Assembly: GCA_030649445.1 (NCBI GenBank)
Contig: JAUSKR010000046.1
Coordinates: 1 to 5,169 of the forward strand
Reading direction: 5' to 3'
Source: a bacterium
GTDB taxonomy: Bacteria > Patescibacteriota > UBA1384 > XYA2-FULL-43-10 > 1-14-0-10-43-13
Length of the DNA: 5,169 nucleotides
Positions 1 to 4,947 of the stretch are shown piece by piece (positions within the stretch are counted from its first letter, which is position 1; each line of letters starts with the position of its first letter). The notes under the pieces were generated by a model. That model searched no databases and was not told the origin of the DNA. It was given only the letters and a program-made list of their open reading frames with translations. The position numbers and the translations under genes are program-made.

Positions 1-218
1 AAATCTTTGTTGATAATTTCCCGCATCTTCTTCTCTATCTTCGGCAAATCATCCGGTGACAGTGACCTTGGCAAGTCAAAGTCGTAATAAAAACCATTAT
101 CTATCGCCGGGCCGATCGCCAATTTTGCTTCTGGAAACATCTCTATCACCGCCATCGCCATGACATGGCTAAGCGAATGACGCGCCGCCTCAATATTAAC
201 TTTTCCGTCTGATAGCAT
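1..218 (-). CDS. thrS: Threonyl-tRNA synthetase, N-terminal part (cut by window edge)
   Basis: Charges tRNA-Thr with threonine in the cytoplasm. Only the first 72 residues are visible; the frame runs off at base 1. The protein opens almost at once with RHSLSHVMA, whose His14 and His18 match the HxxxH zinc/editing motif of the bacterial ThrRS N2 domain. KLAIGPAIDNGFYYDFD (about residues 32-48) follows, a hallmark of the same domain. The roughly 60-residue N-terminal TGS (N1) domain of E. coli-type ThrRS is absent. The start is fixed by GAGGAG at 224-229, five bases upstream of the ATG, and there is no room for a TGS domain before the deaminase stop at 245-247. It lies 26 bases downstream of the dCMP deaminase gene and is probably co-transcribed with it. 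An AlaX-type editing protein is less likely, since the text continues as ThrRS does. The catalytic core is not visible. Confidence 0.93.
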   Translation of the reverse strand, partial: MLSDGKVNIEAARHSLSHVMAMAVIEMFPEAKLAIGPAIDNGFYYDFDLPRSLSPDDLPKIEKKMREIINKD

Positions 219-223
219 ATTTA

Positions 224-229
224 CTCCTC
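224..229 (-). promoter_or_regulatory. Shine-Dalgarno site of thrS
   Basis: GAGGAG lies five bases before the ATG at 216-218. It is the only good ribosome site in the 26-base gap and fixes the TGS-less start of thrS. Confidence 0.8.
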
Positions 230-244
230 AATTTATCTCAGTAA

Positions 245-826
245 TTACTGTTTGGAATATTGCTGAACCTCGTCAAAAACATATTCGAGTTTGACGCCAC
301 ATTTTTTAAATATATCCTCGGACATTTTGCCGTCGTGATAGCGACGCTGAGCCACAACCCGTTTTATGCCGCAGCCAATGATCATTTTAGCACAAACCGG
401 ACACGGTGTCATCCGGCAATAAAGCGTACCGCCATTGATTGATGCGCCTTTTTTGGCCGCTTGACAGATGGCGTTTTGCTCGGCATGAATCGTCCGGACA
501 CAATGCTCGGAGATGCTCCCGTCCGGATTTAATCTTTTTTGAAACAAATGGCCGACATCATCACAGTGTTCGTCGCCGGGCGCCGAGCCGACGTAGCCGC
601 TGGCAACGATTTGTTTGTCTCTAACAATGACACAGCCACTCCGGCCACGGTCACATGACCCACGCTTGGAAACTGCCTCCATAACTTCCATAAAATATTC
701 ATCCCATGTCGGACGGATGTATTTTTCTTGATTTTTCTGTTCTGGAGACGGCTTTAGACTTTCAGCTTTCTTTACCCCGCCTTGGGGCACAGGCGGGGCG
801 AGCTTTCGGCTAACTTTAGGGCTCAT
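245..826 (-). CDS. dCMP (deoxycytidylate) deaminase with a repeat-containing N-terminal extension
   Basis: Zinc-dependent deamination of dCMP to dUMP, feeding thymidylate synthase. The length is 193 residues. The catalytic core starts near Arg38 (RPTWDEYF). The zinc and proton-relay motif is HAEQNAI (His114, Glu116), and the two cysteine ligands are in PCPVC (Cys142, Cys145). SEHCVRTIHAE just before the motif and GSAPGDEHCDDVGH (80-93) are typical of the dCMP deaminase subgroup rather than of cytidine or tRNA deaminases. The first 37 residues are extra compared with the usual start. Residues 10-18 (APPVPQGGV) are encoded by a GC palindrome found again at 4144-4166. The start is secure: GGAGG stands four bases upstream, the ATG overlaps the preceding stop as ATGA, and there is no ATG, GTG or TTG in frame between the repeat and Met46, which is already inside the domain. 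It is probably translationally coupled to the kinase-like gene. dCTP/dTTP allostery is known for the family but cannot be read here. Confidence 0.93.
   Translation of the reverse strand: MSPKVSRKLAPPVPQGGVKKAESLKPSPEQKNQEKYIRPTWDEYFMEVMEAVSKRGSCDRGRSGCVIVRDKQIVASGYVGSAPGDEHCDDVGHLFQKRLNPDGSISEHCVRTIHAEQNAICQAAKKGASINGGTLYCRMTPCPVCAKMIIGCGIKRVVAQRRYHDGKMSEDIFKKCGVKLEYVFDEVQQYSKQ
775..798. repeat. GC-rich palindrome inside the dCMP deaminase gene (copy 1)
   Basis: Perfect 7-bp arms CCCCGCC (775-781) and GGCGGGG (792-798) enclose a 10-base loop. The second copy, at 4144-4166, has the same arms and a 9-base loop. Similarity continues past the right arm (CGAGCTT-TCG here, TGAACTTATCG there). The 24-base length keeps the reading frame and encodes residues 10-18 of the deaminase. 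AGCTTTC occurs on both sides (764-770 and 801-807), possibly by chance. Confidence 0.85.
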
Positions 827-1365
827 TTTGCCTCCGAAATTAACTTGTCAATTTTGGAATTTAGTTCTTCAAACGTTCCGTCATTGATAATTTCTTTATC
901 CGCCATGGCAAAACATTTGTTCATGTTCATGCCACCACCCGTGCCGTCCGCCTGCTTGGCTTCGATCTCTTCCAGTTCAGCCATATTCTTAATATCACCT
1001 TCTCGACCTCTTTTCACTAATCTAGTAAACCTCATCTTAATAGGCGCATCAAGCTTCACTAATACAAAATCTGACTGGGTTTGCAAAAATTCAATTTCGC
1101 CAACTTGCCTGATCGAAGTGACAATGACATTCTCGTCCGGCTCGATCTGTTTTGCCGCTTCCTCGGCCAGAAATCCATGTCCTTTTTCATTTCTAAGATT
1201 GTTACCGAATTCGGTCATATTGGCTGTGGTTGTTTCCAGACCCTTTTCCAACATCACCTTGCGCAGAATGTCAGAGAGGGAAATTGCTTTAAACCCTTTT
1301 GCTTTGAGATAATCCGCCACAGTATCTTTGCCGGACGCAATAGACCCAACAATCCCAATTATCAT
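823..1365 (-). CDS. P-loop nucleotide kinase-like protein (candidate (d)NMP kinase; UPF0200/dephospho-CoA-kinase-like fold)
   Basis: A 180-residue protein of the P-loop kinase superfamily; the substrate is not known. It starts directly with the nucleotide-binding loop MIIGIVGSIASGKDT. Lys13 is the Walker A lysine, and Asp14 then Thr15 replace the usual Ser/Thr. GKDT is common in deoxynucleotide monophosphate kinases. SDILRKVMLEKGLE (31-44), GNNLR (54-58), SIRQVGEIEFL (84-94) and the basic stretch RLVKRGREGD (115-124, probable lid) resemble the archaeal UPF0200 and dephospho-CoA kinase-like families. The SD AAGGAG at 1370-1375 lies in the last codons of folA, and the start is one base past the folA stop. 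The gene overlaps the dCMP deaminase gene by ATGA. Sitting between folA and the deaminase, it is most likely a nucleotide kinase or a partner of the deaminase. That is inference; a true dephospho-CoA kinase cannot be excluded. Confidence 0.85.
   Translation of the reverse strand: MIIGIVGSIASGKDTVADYLKAKGFKAISLSDILRKVMLEKGLETTTANMTEFGNNLRNEKGHGFLAEEAAKQIEPDENVIVTSIRQVGEIEFLQTQSDFVLVKLDAPIKMRFTRLVKRGREGDIKNMAELEEIEAKQADGTGGGMNMNKCFAMADKEIINDGTFEELNSKIDKLISEAK
831..835 (-). promoter_or_regulatory. Shine-Dalgarno site of the dCMP deaminase gene, inside the kinase-like gene
   Basis: GGAGG sits four bases before the ATG at 824-826, within the codons of residues Ser177 to Ala179 of the kinase-like protein. 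With the ATGA overlap it fixes the upstream start, so the repeat-encoded N-terminus is translated. Confidence 0.85.
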
Positions 1366-1366
1366 T

Positions 1367-1867
1367 TTACTCCTTAACTAATTCAAGAAACTTAAATTTA
1401 TTTTTGTCGTTGTCATGACTTTCTTCGGCAATGACTTTGTTGAATATTTTATCATACTCAGGAAAATAAACATCAGCGTCAAAATCACCTTCGACAACAG
1501 TTAAATATAATTTGTCAGCAAATGGCAGGGCCGATTTATAGACCATGCCGCCGCCAATGACGAAGATTTCATCCTGGTCGAATTTTGCCGCAGTCTCAAA
1601 TGCTTCTTCGAGCGAATGAACTACGTGAGCACCGTCGCACTTGAAATTCTGATCCATCGTCAGGATAATATTGGCTCGTTTTGGCAGAAGCCGACCGATC
1701 GAGTGGTATGTCCTTTCGCCCATAATAACCGGATGACCAGAAGTAATTTTTTTGAAATGCGCCAAATCTTCGGGAATGTCCCAAAGCAATTGGTTGTTTT
1801 TCCCAATCGCCCGGTTCTCAGCAATGGCAACTATAACACTAATTATTGGTTTTTTCTTTGACATCAT
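1367..1867 (-). CDS. folA: Dihydrofolate reductase
   Basis: Reduces dihydrofolate to tetrahydrofolate with NADPH, recycling the dihydrofolate made by ThyA. The length is 166 residues, typical of the single-domain bacterial enzyme. VAIAENRAIGKNNQLLWDIPEDLAHFK (13-39) holds Trp29 and the catalytic acid Asp34. VIMGERTYHSIGRLLPKRANIIL (47-69) is the NADPH-binding segment and includes Arg64, the residue that normally holds the folate alpha-carboxylate. VIGGGMVY (103-110) is the conserved glycine motif, and YLTVVEGDFDADVYFP (121-136) is the usual C-terminal region with Thr123. Three oddities: Leu28 replaces the common Pro before Trp, Glu51 replaces the usual Arg after MG, and RLLP replaces RPLP. 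Two ATGs stand in tandem (1865-1867 and 1862-1864). AAAGG at 1873-1877 is five bases from the first and eight from the second, so the start could be one codon later. The last codons, AAG GAG, double as the SD of the next gene. Confidence 0.97.
   Translation of the reverse strand: MMSKKKPIISVIVAIAENRAIGKNNQLLWDIPEDLAHFKKITSGHPVIMGERTYHSIGRLLPKRANIILTMDQNFKCDGAHVVHSLEEAFETAAKFDQDEIFVIGGGMVYKSALPFADKLYLTVVEGDFDADVYFPEYDKIFNKVIAEESHDNDKNKFKFLELVKE
1370..1375 (-). promoter_or_regulatory. Shine-Dalgarno site of the kinase-like gene, within the end of folA
   Basis: AAGGAG is the last two sense codons of folA (Lys165, Glu166), followed at once by its TAA, one base, and the next ATG. This arrangement suggests re-initiation or translational coupling. 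Confidence 0.82.
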
Positions 1868-1894
1868 TTAAACCTTTAACTTTAAACTTTCAAC
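1867..1894 (-). repeat. 7-bp tandem array filling the thyA-folA junction
   Basis: Read on the minus strand from 1894 to 1867 there are four contiguous heptamers: GTTGAAA, GTTTAAA, GTTAAAG and GTTTAAA. They are preceded by a partial unit GTTTA at 1895-1899. The array begins in the thyA stop codon and ends on the A of the folA ATG. The junction of the third and fourth units makes the folA ribosome site AAAGG (1873-1877). Confidence 0.75.
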
Positions 1895-2793
1895 TAAACT
1901 GCTATCGGCGCTTTTATTCCTGGTTCTGGGTCGTAATTTTCCAGTATGAAATCATCATACTTGAAATCATCGATATTTTTCACCTTCGAATTTAATTTCA
2001 TCGTCGGCAGTTTCTTTGGTTGTCGCGACAATTGCAATTTGACCTGATCGAAATGATTTTTGTAAATATGGACATCACCAAATGTGTGAATAAATTCGCC
2101 CGGTTTGTAGCCGGTGACCTGGGCAATCATCATCGTCAATAATGAATAGGAGGCAATGTTAAATGGCACGCCGAGAAATGAATCGGCCGAGCGCTGGTAG
2201 AGCTGGCAGGATAATTTGCTGTCTTGGACATAAAATTGAAAGAGTGAATGGCAAAGCGGTGGCGCTGAATTTGTCCCCTTGACCAAGCCCTGAATTTCAC
2301 CGACATTCCAGCCGCTGACCAGAAGCCGACGAGAATACGGCTGTTTTTTGATTTCGTCGATAACCCAGCCGATCTGGTCAACCGTCTTACCATCTTTCGT
2401 TTCCCAACGGCGCCATTGCTTGCCATAAACCGGTCCAAGATCTCCCCACTTTTTGGCAAATTTATTATCCTCTATAACTTTTTTGATAAACTCTTCCTGA
2501 GATTCGCCCCTGAACTCCTTGCTATCTTTGTATACTGCATATGGCCAGTCGTCCCAAATGTGAACGTTTTGCTGGACAAGCGGCCGGATATTGGTATCGC
2601 CAGTCAGAAACCAGAGCAATTCGACGATAATGCCACGGATAAAAACTTTTTTGGTCGTCAGAAGTGGAAATCCCTTCGACAAATCCATCCTCATCTGGTA
2701 GCCAAAAAGCCCGCGCGTGCCGACGCCAGTCCGGTCTTTCCGCTCACTTCCCTCGTCCATAATTTTTTTGAGTAGATCGAGATATTGTTTCAT
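1894..2793 (-). CDS. thyA: Thymidylate synthase (folate-dependent, ThyA type)
   Basis: Converts dUMP and methylene-tetrahydrofolate to dTMP and dihydrofolate. The length is 299 residues, between the E. coli (264) and L. casei (316) enzymes. The excess lies in an insert of about 35 residues (84-117) between HIWDDW and GDLGPVYGKQWRRW, the same place as the L. casei insert. Visible functional residues are Arg21 in DRTG, Arg155-Arg156 (YSRR, dUMP phosphate from the partner subunit), nucleophile Cys181 followed by His182, Asp204 in RSADSFLGVPFNIASY, Asn212, and His242/Tyr244 in HIY. The C-terminus IAV matches the conserved tail that closes the active site. One oddity is Leu180 before the catalytic Cys, where Pro is usual (PPCH). 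The start is supported by AAGGAGG at 2798-2804, four bases upstream. It is not the flavin-dependent ThyX. Its partner FolA is encoded next downstream and GlyA next upstream, completing the folate cycle. Confidence 0.98.
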   Translation of the reverse strand: MKQYLDLLKKIMDEGSERKDRTGVGTRGLFGYQMRMDLSKGFPLLTTKKVFIRGIIVELLWFLTGDTNIRPLVQQNVHIWDDWPYAVYKDSKEFRGESQEEFIKKVIEDNKFAKKWGDLGPVYGKQWRRWETKDGKTVDQIGWVIDEIKKQPYSRRLLVSGWNVGEIQGLVKGTNSAPPLCHSLFQFYVQDSKLSCQLYQRSADSFLGVPFNIASYSLLTMMIAQVTGYKPGEFIHTFGDVHIYKNHFDQVKLQLSRQPKKLPTMKLNSKVKNIDDFKYDDFILENYDPEPGIKAPIAV

Positions 2794-2797
2794 AATT

Positions 2798-2804
2798 CCT
2801 CCTT
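2798..2804 (-). promoter_or_regulatory. Strong Shine-Dalgarno site of thyA
   Basis: AAGGAGG stands four bases before the thyA ATG (2791-2793) and only three bases from the edge of the palindromic element at 2808-2862. The element may therefore affect access of ribosomes to thyA (inference). Confidence 0.85.
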
Positions 2805-2807
2805 GTC

Positions 2808-2862
2808 TGTCATTCCCGCGAAGGCGGGAATCTTAAGATCCCGCATCAAGTGCGGGATGACA
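2808..2862. repeat. Two-hairpin palindromic repeat in the glyA-thyA gap
   Basis: A 55-base element takes up most of the 80-base gap. Hairpin 1 has arms ATTCCCGC (2812-2819) and GCGGGAAT (2824-2831) with loop GAAG. Hairpin 2 has arms ATCCCGCA (2838-2845) and TGCGGGAT (2851-2858). A small palindrome TCTTAAGA (2831-2838) joins them. The outer ends TGTCATTCCCGC and GCGGGATGACA are inverted repeats apart from one extra T, so the whole element can also fold as one long stem. The TTCCCGCGAAGGCGGGAA core resembles dispersed palindromic repeats common in many bacterial genomes. No T-run follows on either strand, so it is not an ordinary terminator. Confidence 0.87.
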
Positions 2863-2873
2863 AATCATATTTG

Positions 2874-4103
2874 TCAACTTGGCACCGAAAAACTTGTCGC
2901 TATTTTTTTGACTTCAGTCGCAATCTTTTTCTTCCGTGTGACATCATCACACTTTTCCAATGTTTGAATAATCAAGCCGGCGATTTGCTTCATGTCCTTT
3001 TCTTTCATCCCTCGAGTTGTTATCGCCGCGGTGCCGAGTCTCAACCCTGAGGCAACGAATGGCTTTTCCGGATCATTCGGAATGGTGTTTTTGTTGACGA
3101 CTATGCCGACTTCCTCGAGCGCAAGCTGAGCAACTTTGCCGGTAATTTTTAACGCCCGCAAATCAACTAAGAGTAAATGATTGTCGGTGCCGCCCGAAAC
3201 TATTCGAAGTCCACCTTTTTGCAGTGCCTCTGCCAATGCTTGGCAGTTTTTGACAATTTGTGCAGAATACTTTTTGAAAGCCGGTGTCATCGCTTCGGCG
3301 AAACAGATCGCCTGAGCCGCGATGTTATGGTCATGCGGACCGCCCTGAAGTCCGGGGAAAACAGCTTTATCAATTTTTTCGGCCAATTCTTTCTTGCAAA
3401 TAATGATGGCGCTGCGCGGACCGCGCAAAGTTTTGTGCGTCGTCGTCATAGCAACGTCAGCATATGGGAAGCAGGAGGGATGAGCACCACCAACGATTAG
3501 ACCGGCAATATGGGAAATATCAGCGAATAATATCGCACCAACTGCATCAGCAATTTGGCGGAATTTCTTGAAATCAATTGTCCGCGAATAGGCTGTCGCG
3601 CCGCAAACAATCATCTTTGGTTTGCACTCCTTGGCAATTTTCAGGATCTCGTCATAATCAAATTTTTCTGTCTTCGGATCGACGCCGTAGGAGACAAATT
3701 TGTAGGCCCGGCCGGCAAAACTAATCGGCAAACCGTGGGTGATATGACCACCCTGGTCAAGCCGCATACCCATGACGGTGTCACCAAATTCCAAACAGGC
3801 GAGATAAATTTCGGCATTGGCCGGTGAGCCGGAATACGGCTGGACATTGGCGTGCCATTTTTCGGGACTTAACCCAAACATTTTCAGCGCCCGGTCTTTG
3901 GCGATTTCTTCAATCTCATCAACATTAATTTGCCCGGCGTAATACCTTTTATGAGGATAGCCCTCCGAATATTTATTGGTCAGAACAGAGCCAATCGCCT
4001 CCCGAACTTCGGCGCTGGCATAGTTTTCCGAAGCAATTAGGCAGATCGTTTCCTTTTGCCGTTTTTCTTCACTTTTTATTAGATCAAATATTTTTTTGTC
4101 CAT
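2874..4103 (-). CDS. glyA: Serine hydroxymethyltransferase
   Basis: PLP enzyme converting serine and tetrahydrofolate to glycine and 5,10-methylene-tetrahydrofolate, the one-carbon donor of ThyA. The length is 409 residues, close to the usual 410-420. LIASENYAS (22-30) and YSEGYPHKRYYAG (45-57) are the N-terminal family signatures. VQPYSGSPAN (87-96) follows, then GGHITHG with His120, which stacks on PLP. ILFADISHIAGL carries Asp195 and His198. Lys224 in TTTHKTLRGPR forms the Schiff base, and Arg355 in GLRLGT binds the substrate carboxylate. YPHKRYY has His where Gly is common (YPGKRYY), a minor variation. The start has only a weak ribosome site (GGGGA at 4107-4111, three bases after its AAG extension), but the family N-terminus fits Met1 at 4101-4103. 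The gene is separated from tmk by a 103-base gap with a palindrome, and from thyA by an 80-base gap with another. The end, a lysine-rich tail after residue 388, is poorly conserved as usual. Confidence 0.98.
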   Translation of the reverse strand: MDKKIFDLIKSEEKRQKETICLIASENYASAEVREAIGSVLTNKYSEGYPHKRYYAGQINVDEIEEIAKDRALKMFGLSPEKWHANVQPYSGSPANAEIYLACLEFGDTVMGMRLDQGGHITHGLPISFAGRAYKFVSYGVDPKTEKFDYDEILKIAKECKPKMIVCGATAYSRTIDFKKFRQIADAVGAILFADISHIAGLIVGGAHPSCFPYADVAMTTTHKTLRGPRSAIIICKKELAEKIDKAVFPGLQGGPHDHNIAAQAICFAEAMTPAFKKYSAQIVKNCQALAEALQKGGLRIVSGGTDNHLLLVDLRALKITGKVAQLALEEVGIVVNKNTIPNDPEKPFVASGLRLGTAAITTRGMKEKDMKQIAGLIIQTLEKCDDVTRKKKIATEVKKIATSFSVPS

Positions 4104-4124
4104 GCTTCCCCAATCATTAAATCA

Positions 4125-4191
4125 ATCGTTTACTGCTTACTTGCCCCGCCTTGGGCTCAGGCGGGGTGAACTTATCGCTTACTGGCTTATT
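4125..4191. repeat. Imperfect direct repeats flanking the tmk-glyA palindrome
   Basis: The segment ATCGTTTACTG-CTTACTT (about 4125-4142) recurs as ATCGCTTACTGGCTTATTT (4174-4191), one copy on each side of the GC hairpin. Read on the minus strand, both are built from degenerate 7- to 8-base units such as CCAGTAAG, CGATAAG, CAAGTAAG and CAGTAAA. The palindrome therefore looks as if it sits inside a short tandem array. Confidence 0.6.
4144..4166. repeat. GC-rich palindrome in the tmk-glyA gap (copy 2)
   Basis: Perfect arms CCCCGCC (4144-4150) and GGCGGGG (4160-4166) enclose the loop TTGGGCTCA. They match copy 1 at 775-798 in both arms and most of the loop (TTGGGGCACA there), with further similarity to the right. 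The hairpin is not followed by a T-run on either strand, so it is more likely a dispersed repeat or an mRNA stem within the operon than a terminator. Confidence 0.85.
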
Positions 4192-4206
4192 TTTATTTAT
4201 CTCTAA

Positions 4207-4905
4207 TCATTTCAATTCTTTCGAAACTATTTCGTAAACTTTCTTCCCAATCTCTTCAATTGACATTATCTGGCCGGTTTTGGTGCAATCAATTTTGCGC
4301 CATTCAGGATATTTGTTGGCCAACATCAAATAACTTTGTTCAACTCGCTTCAGAAAATCAGTATTTTTCTCGTGAATATCACGCTTTAAATCAGTGTATG
4401 ACCTTTTGGCTTTTTTATCAACGAGTTTTTGACTTATTTCGTACGGAATATATAAATATATTACTAAATCCGGTTTTGGAATGCCGTAAATTTGAAATTC
4501 CAACTCCTCAAGCCAGTTTAAATATTTTTCTTGTTCACTTTTTGCTTTAAACTTGGCGCACATAAATGCCATATTTGACTGGACATAGCGGTTGGAAATG
4601 ACAGTTTTGCCGGCTAATAAATCTTTTTTGATCGAGTCGCTCGCCTGCCAACGGTCACCAGCAAATAATAATGAAGCTATGTAGGGATCAACATCATCGG
4701 CTTCGCCGAATTCACCATTTAAATATCGTCCAACCATACGCCCAAAAAAGGTTTTTTCGTATTGTGGAAAATCATAGGCGGCAATTTTGTGTCCGTTTAT
4801 TTTTAATTTGGCGATTAGCAAATCCGTCTGCGTCTTTTTCCCCGCACCATCCGAGCCATCAATGACAATAAAGCGACCAATTGTTGAATTGTTATATTGT
4901 TGCAT
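4207..4905 (-). CDS. tmk: Thymidylate (dTMP) kinase
   Basis: Phosphorylates dTMP to dTDP, the step after ThyA. The length is 232 residues, slightly longer than the roughly 205-215 usual in bacteria. The P-loop is GSDGAGKKTQ (17-26, Lys23). DFPQY (45-49) stands where many bacterial enzymes have REPGG. DPYIASLLFAGDRW (73-86) is the dTMP-binding helix. NRYVQSNMAF (105-114) takes the place of the common DRY motif, so the usual Asp is Asn. Basic residues in KKAKRSYTDLKRDIHEKN (164-181) form the probable lid. The DFPQY/NRY/DIHEK combination resembles a Tmk subtype I associate with CPR genomes (inference). The first nine residues, MQQYNNSTI, are encoded by an 8-bp tandem repeat. The start rests on AAGGAAG (4908-4914), only two bases before the ATG. 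No other start codon lies between it and the P-loop strand, and none lies upstream before the dut stop. Confidence 0.95.
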   Translation of the reverse strand: MQQYNNSTIGRFIVIDGSDGAGKKTQTDLLIAKLKINGHKIAAYDFPQYEKTFFGRMVGRYLNGEFGEADDVDPYIASLLFAGDRWQASDSIKKDLLAGKTVISNRYVQSNMAFMCAKFKAKSEQEKYLNWLEELEFQIYGIPKPDLVIYLYIPYEISQKLVDKKAKRSYTDLKRDIHEKNTDFLKRVEQSYLMLANKYPEWRKIDCTKTGQIMSIEEIGKKVYEIVSKELK

Positions 4906-4908
4906 TGC
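4877..4908. repeat. 8-bp tandem repeat spanning the tmk start
   Basis: Four units in register on the plus strand: CCAATTGT (4877), TGAATTGT (4885), TATATTGT (4893) and a weaker TGCATTGC (4901). The consensus is NNNATTGT. The array holds the tmk start codon and encodes its first nine residues. Confidence 0.68.
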
Positions 4909-4915
4909 TTCCTTA

Positions 4916-4947
4916 CTGATGAGCTGACTGGCTGATAAGCTGATCGG
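4916..4947. repeat. 8-bp tandem repeat in the dut-tmk gap
   Basis: Four units in exact 8-base register: CTGATGAG, CTGACTGG, CTGATAAG and CTGATCGG, starting at 4916, 4924, 4932 and 4940. The consensus is CTGAyNRG. They fill 32 of the 48 bases between dut and tmk. No promoter or stem-loop is evident in the gap. Confidence 0.72.

Noticed and set aside
782..1312. A 176-residue plus-strand open frame opposite the kinase-like gene
   Set aside because: It lies antisense to a well-supported gene with its own SD, has no recognisable domain, and is Ser/Ile/Phe-rich as expected for a shadow frame.
2416..2775. Plus-strand open frame of 119 residues opposite thyA, and others opposite glyA, folA and tmk
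   Set aside because: All are antisense or out-of-frame shadows of conserved enzymes, without family motifs.
2808..2862. Terminator or riboswitch (for example a folate or glycine riboswitch) before thyA
   Set aside because: The structure is a simple pair of GC hairpins without a T-run, and it is far too short for the conserved core of known THF or glycine riboswitches.
2874..2876. UGA recoded as glycine, as in some CPR lineages
   Set aside because: TGA ends glyA, tmk and the kinase-like gene at the lengths expected for their families, and no in-frame TGA interrupts a gene.
4144..4166. Rho-independent terminator between tmk and glyA
   Set aside because: A strong stem is present, but no run of T follows on either strand, and the same palindrome also occurs inside a coding sequence.
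4877..4947. CRISPR array
   Set aside because: The units are 8 bases with no spacers.
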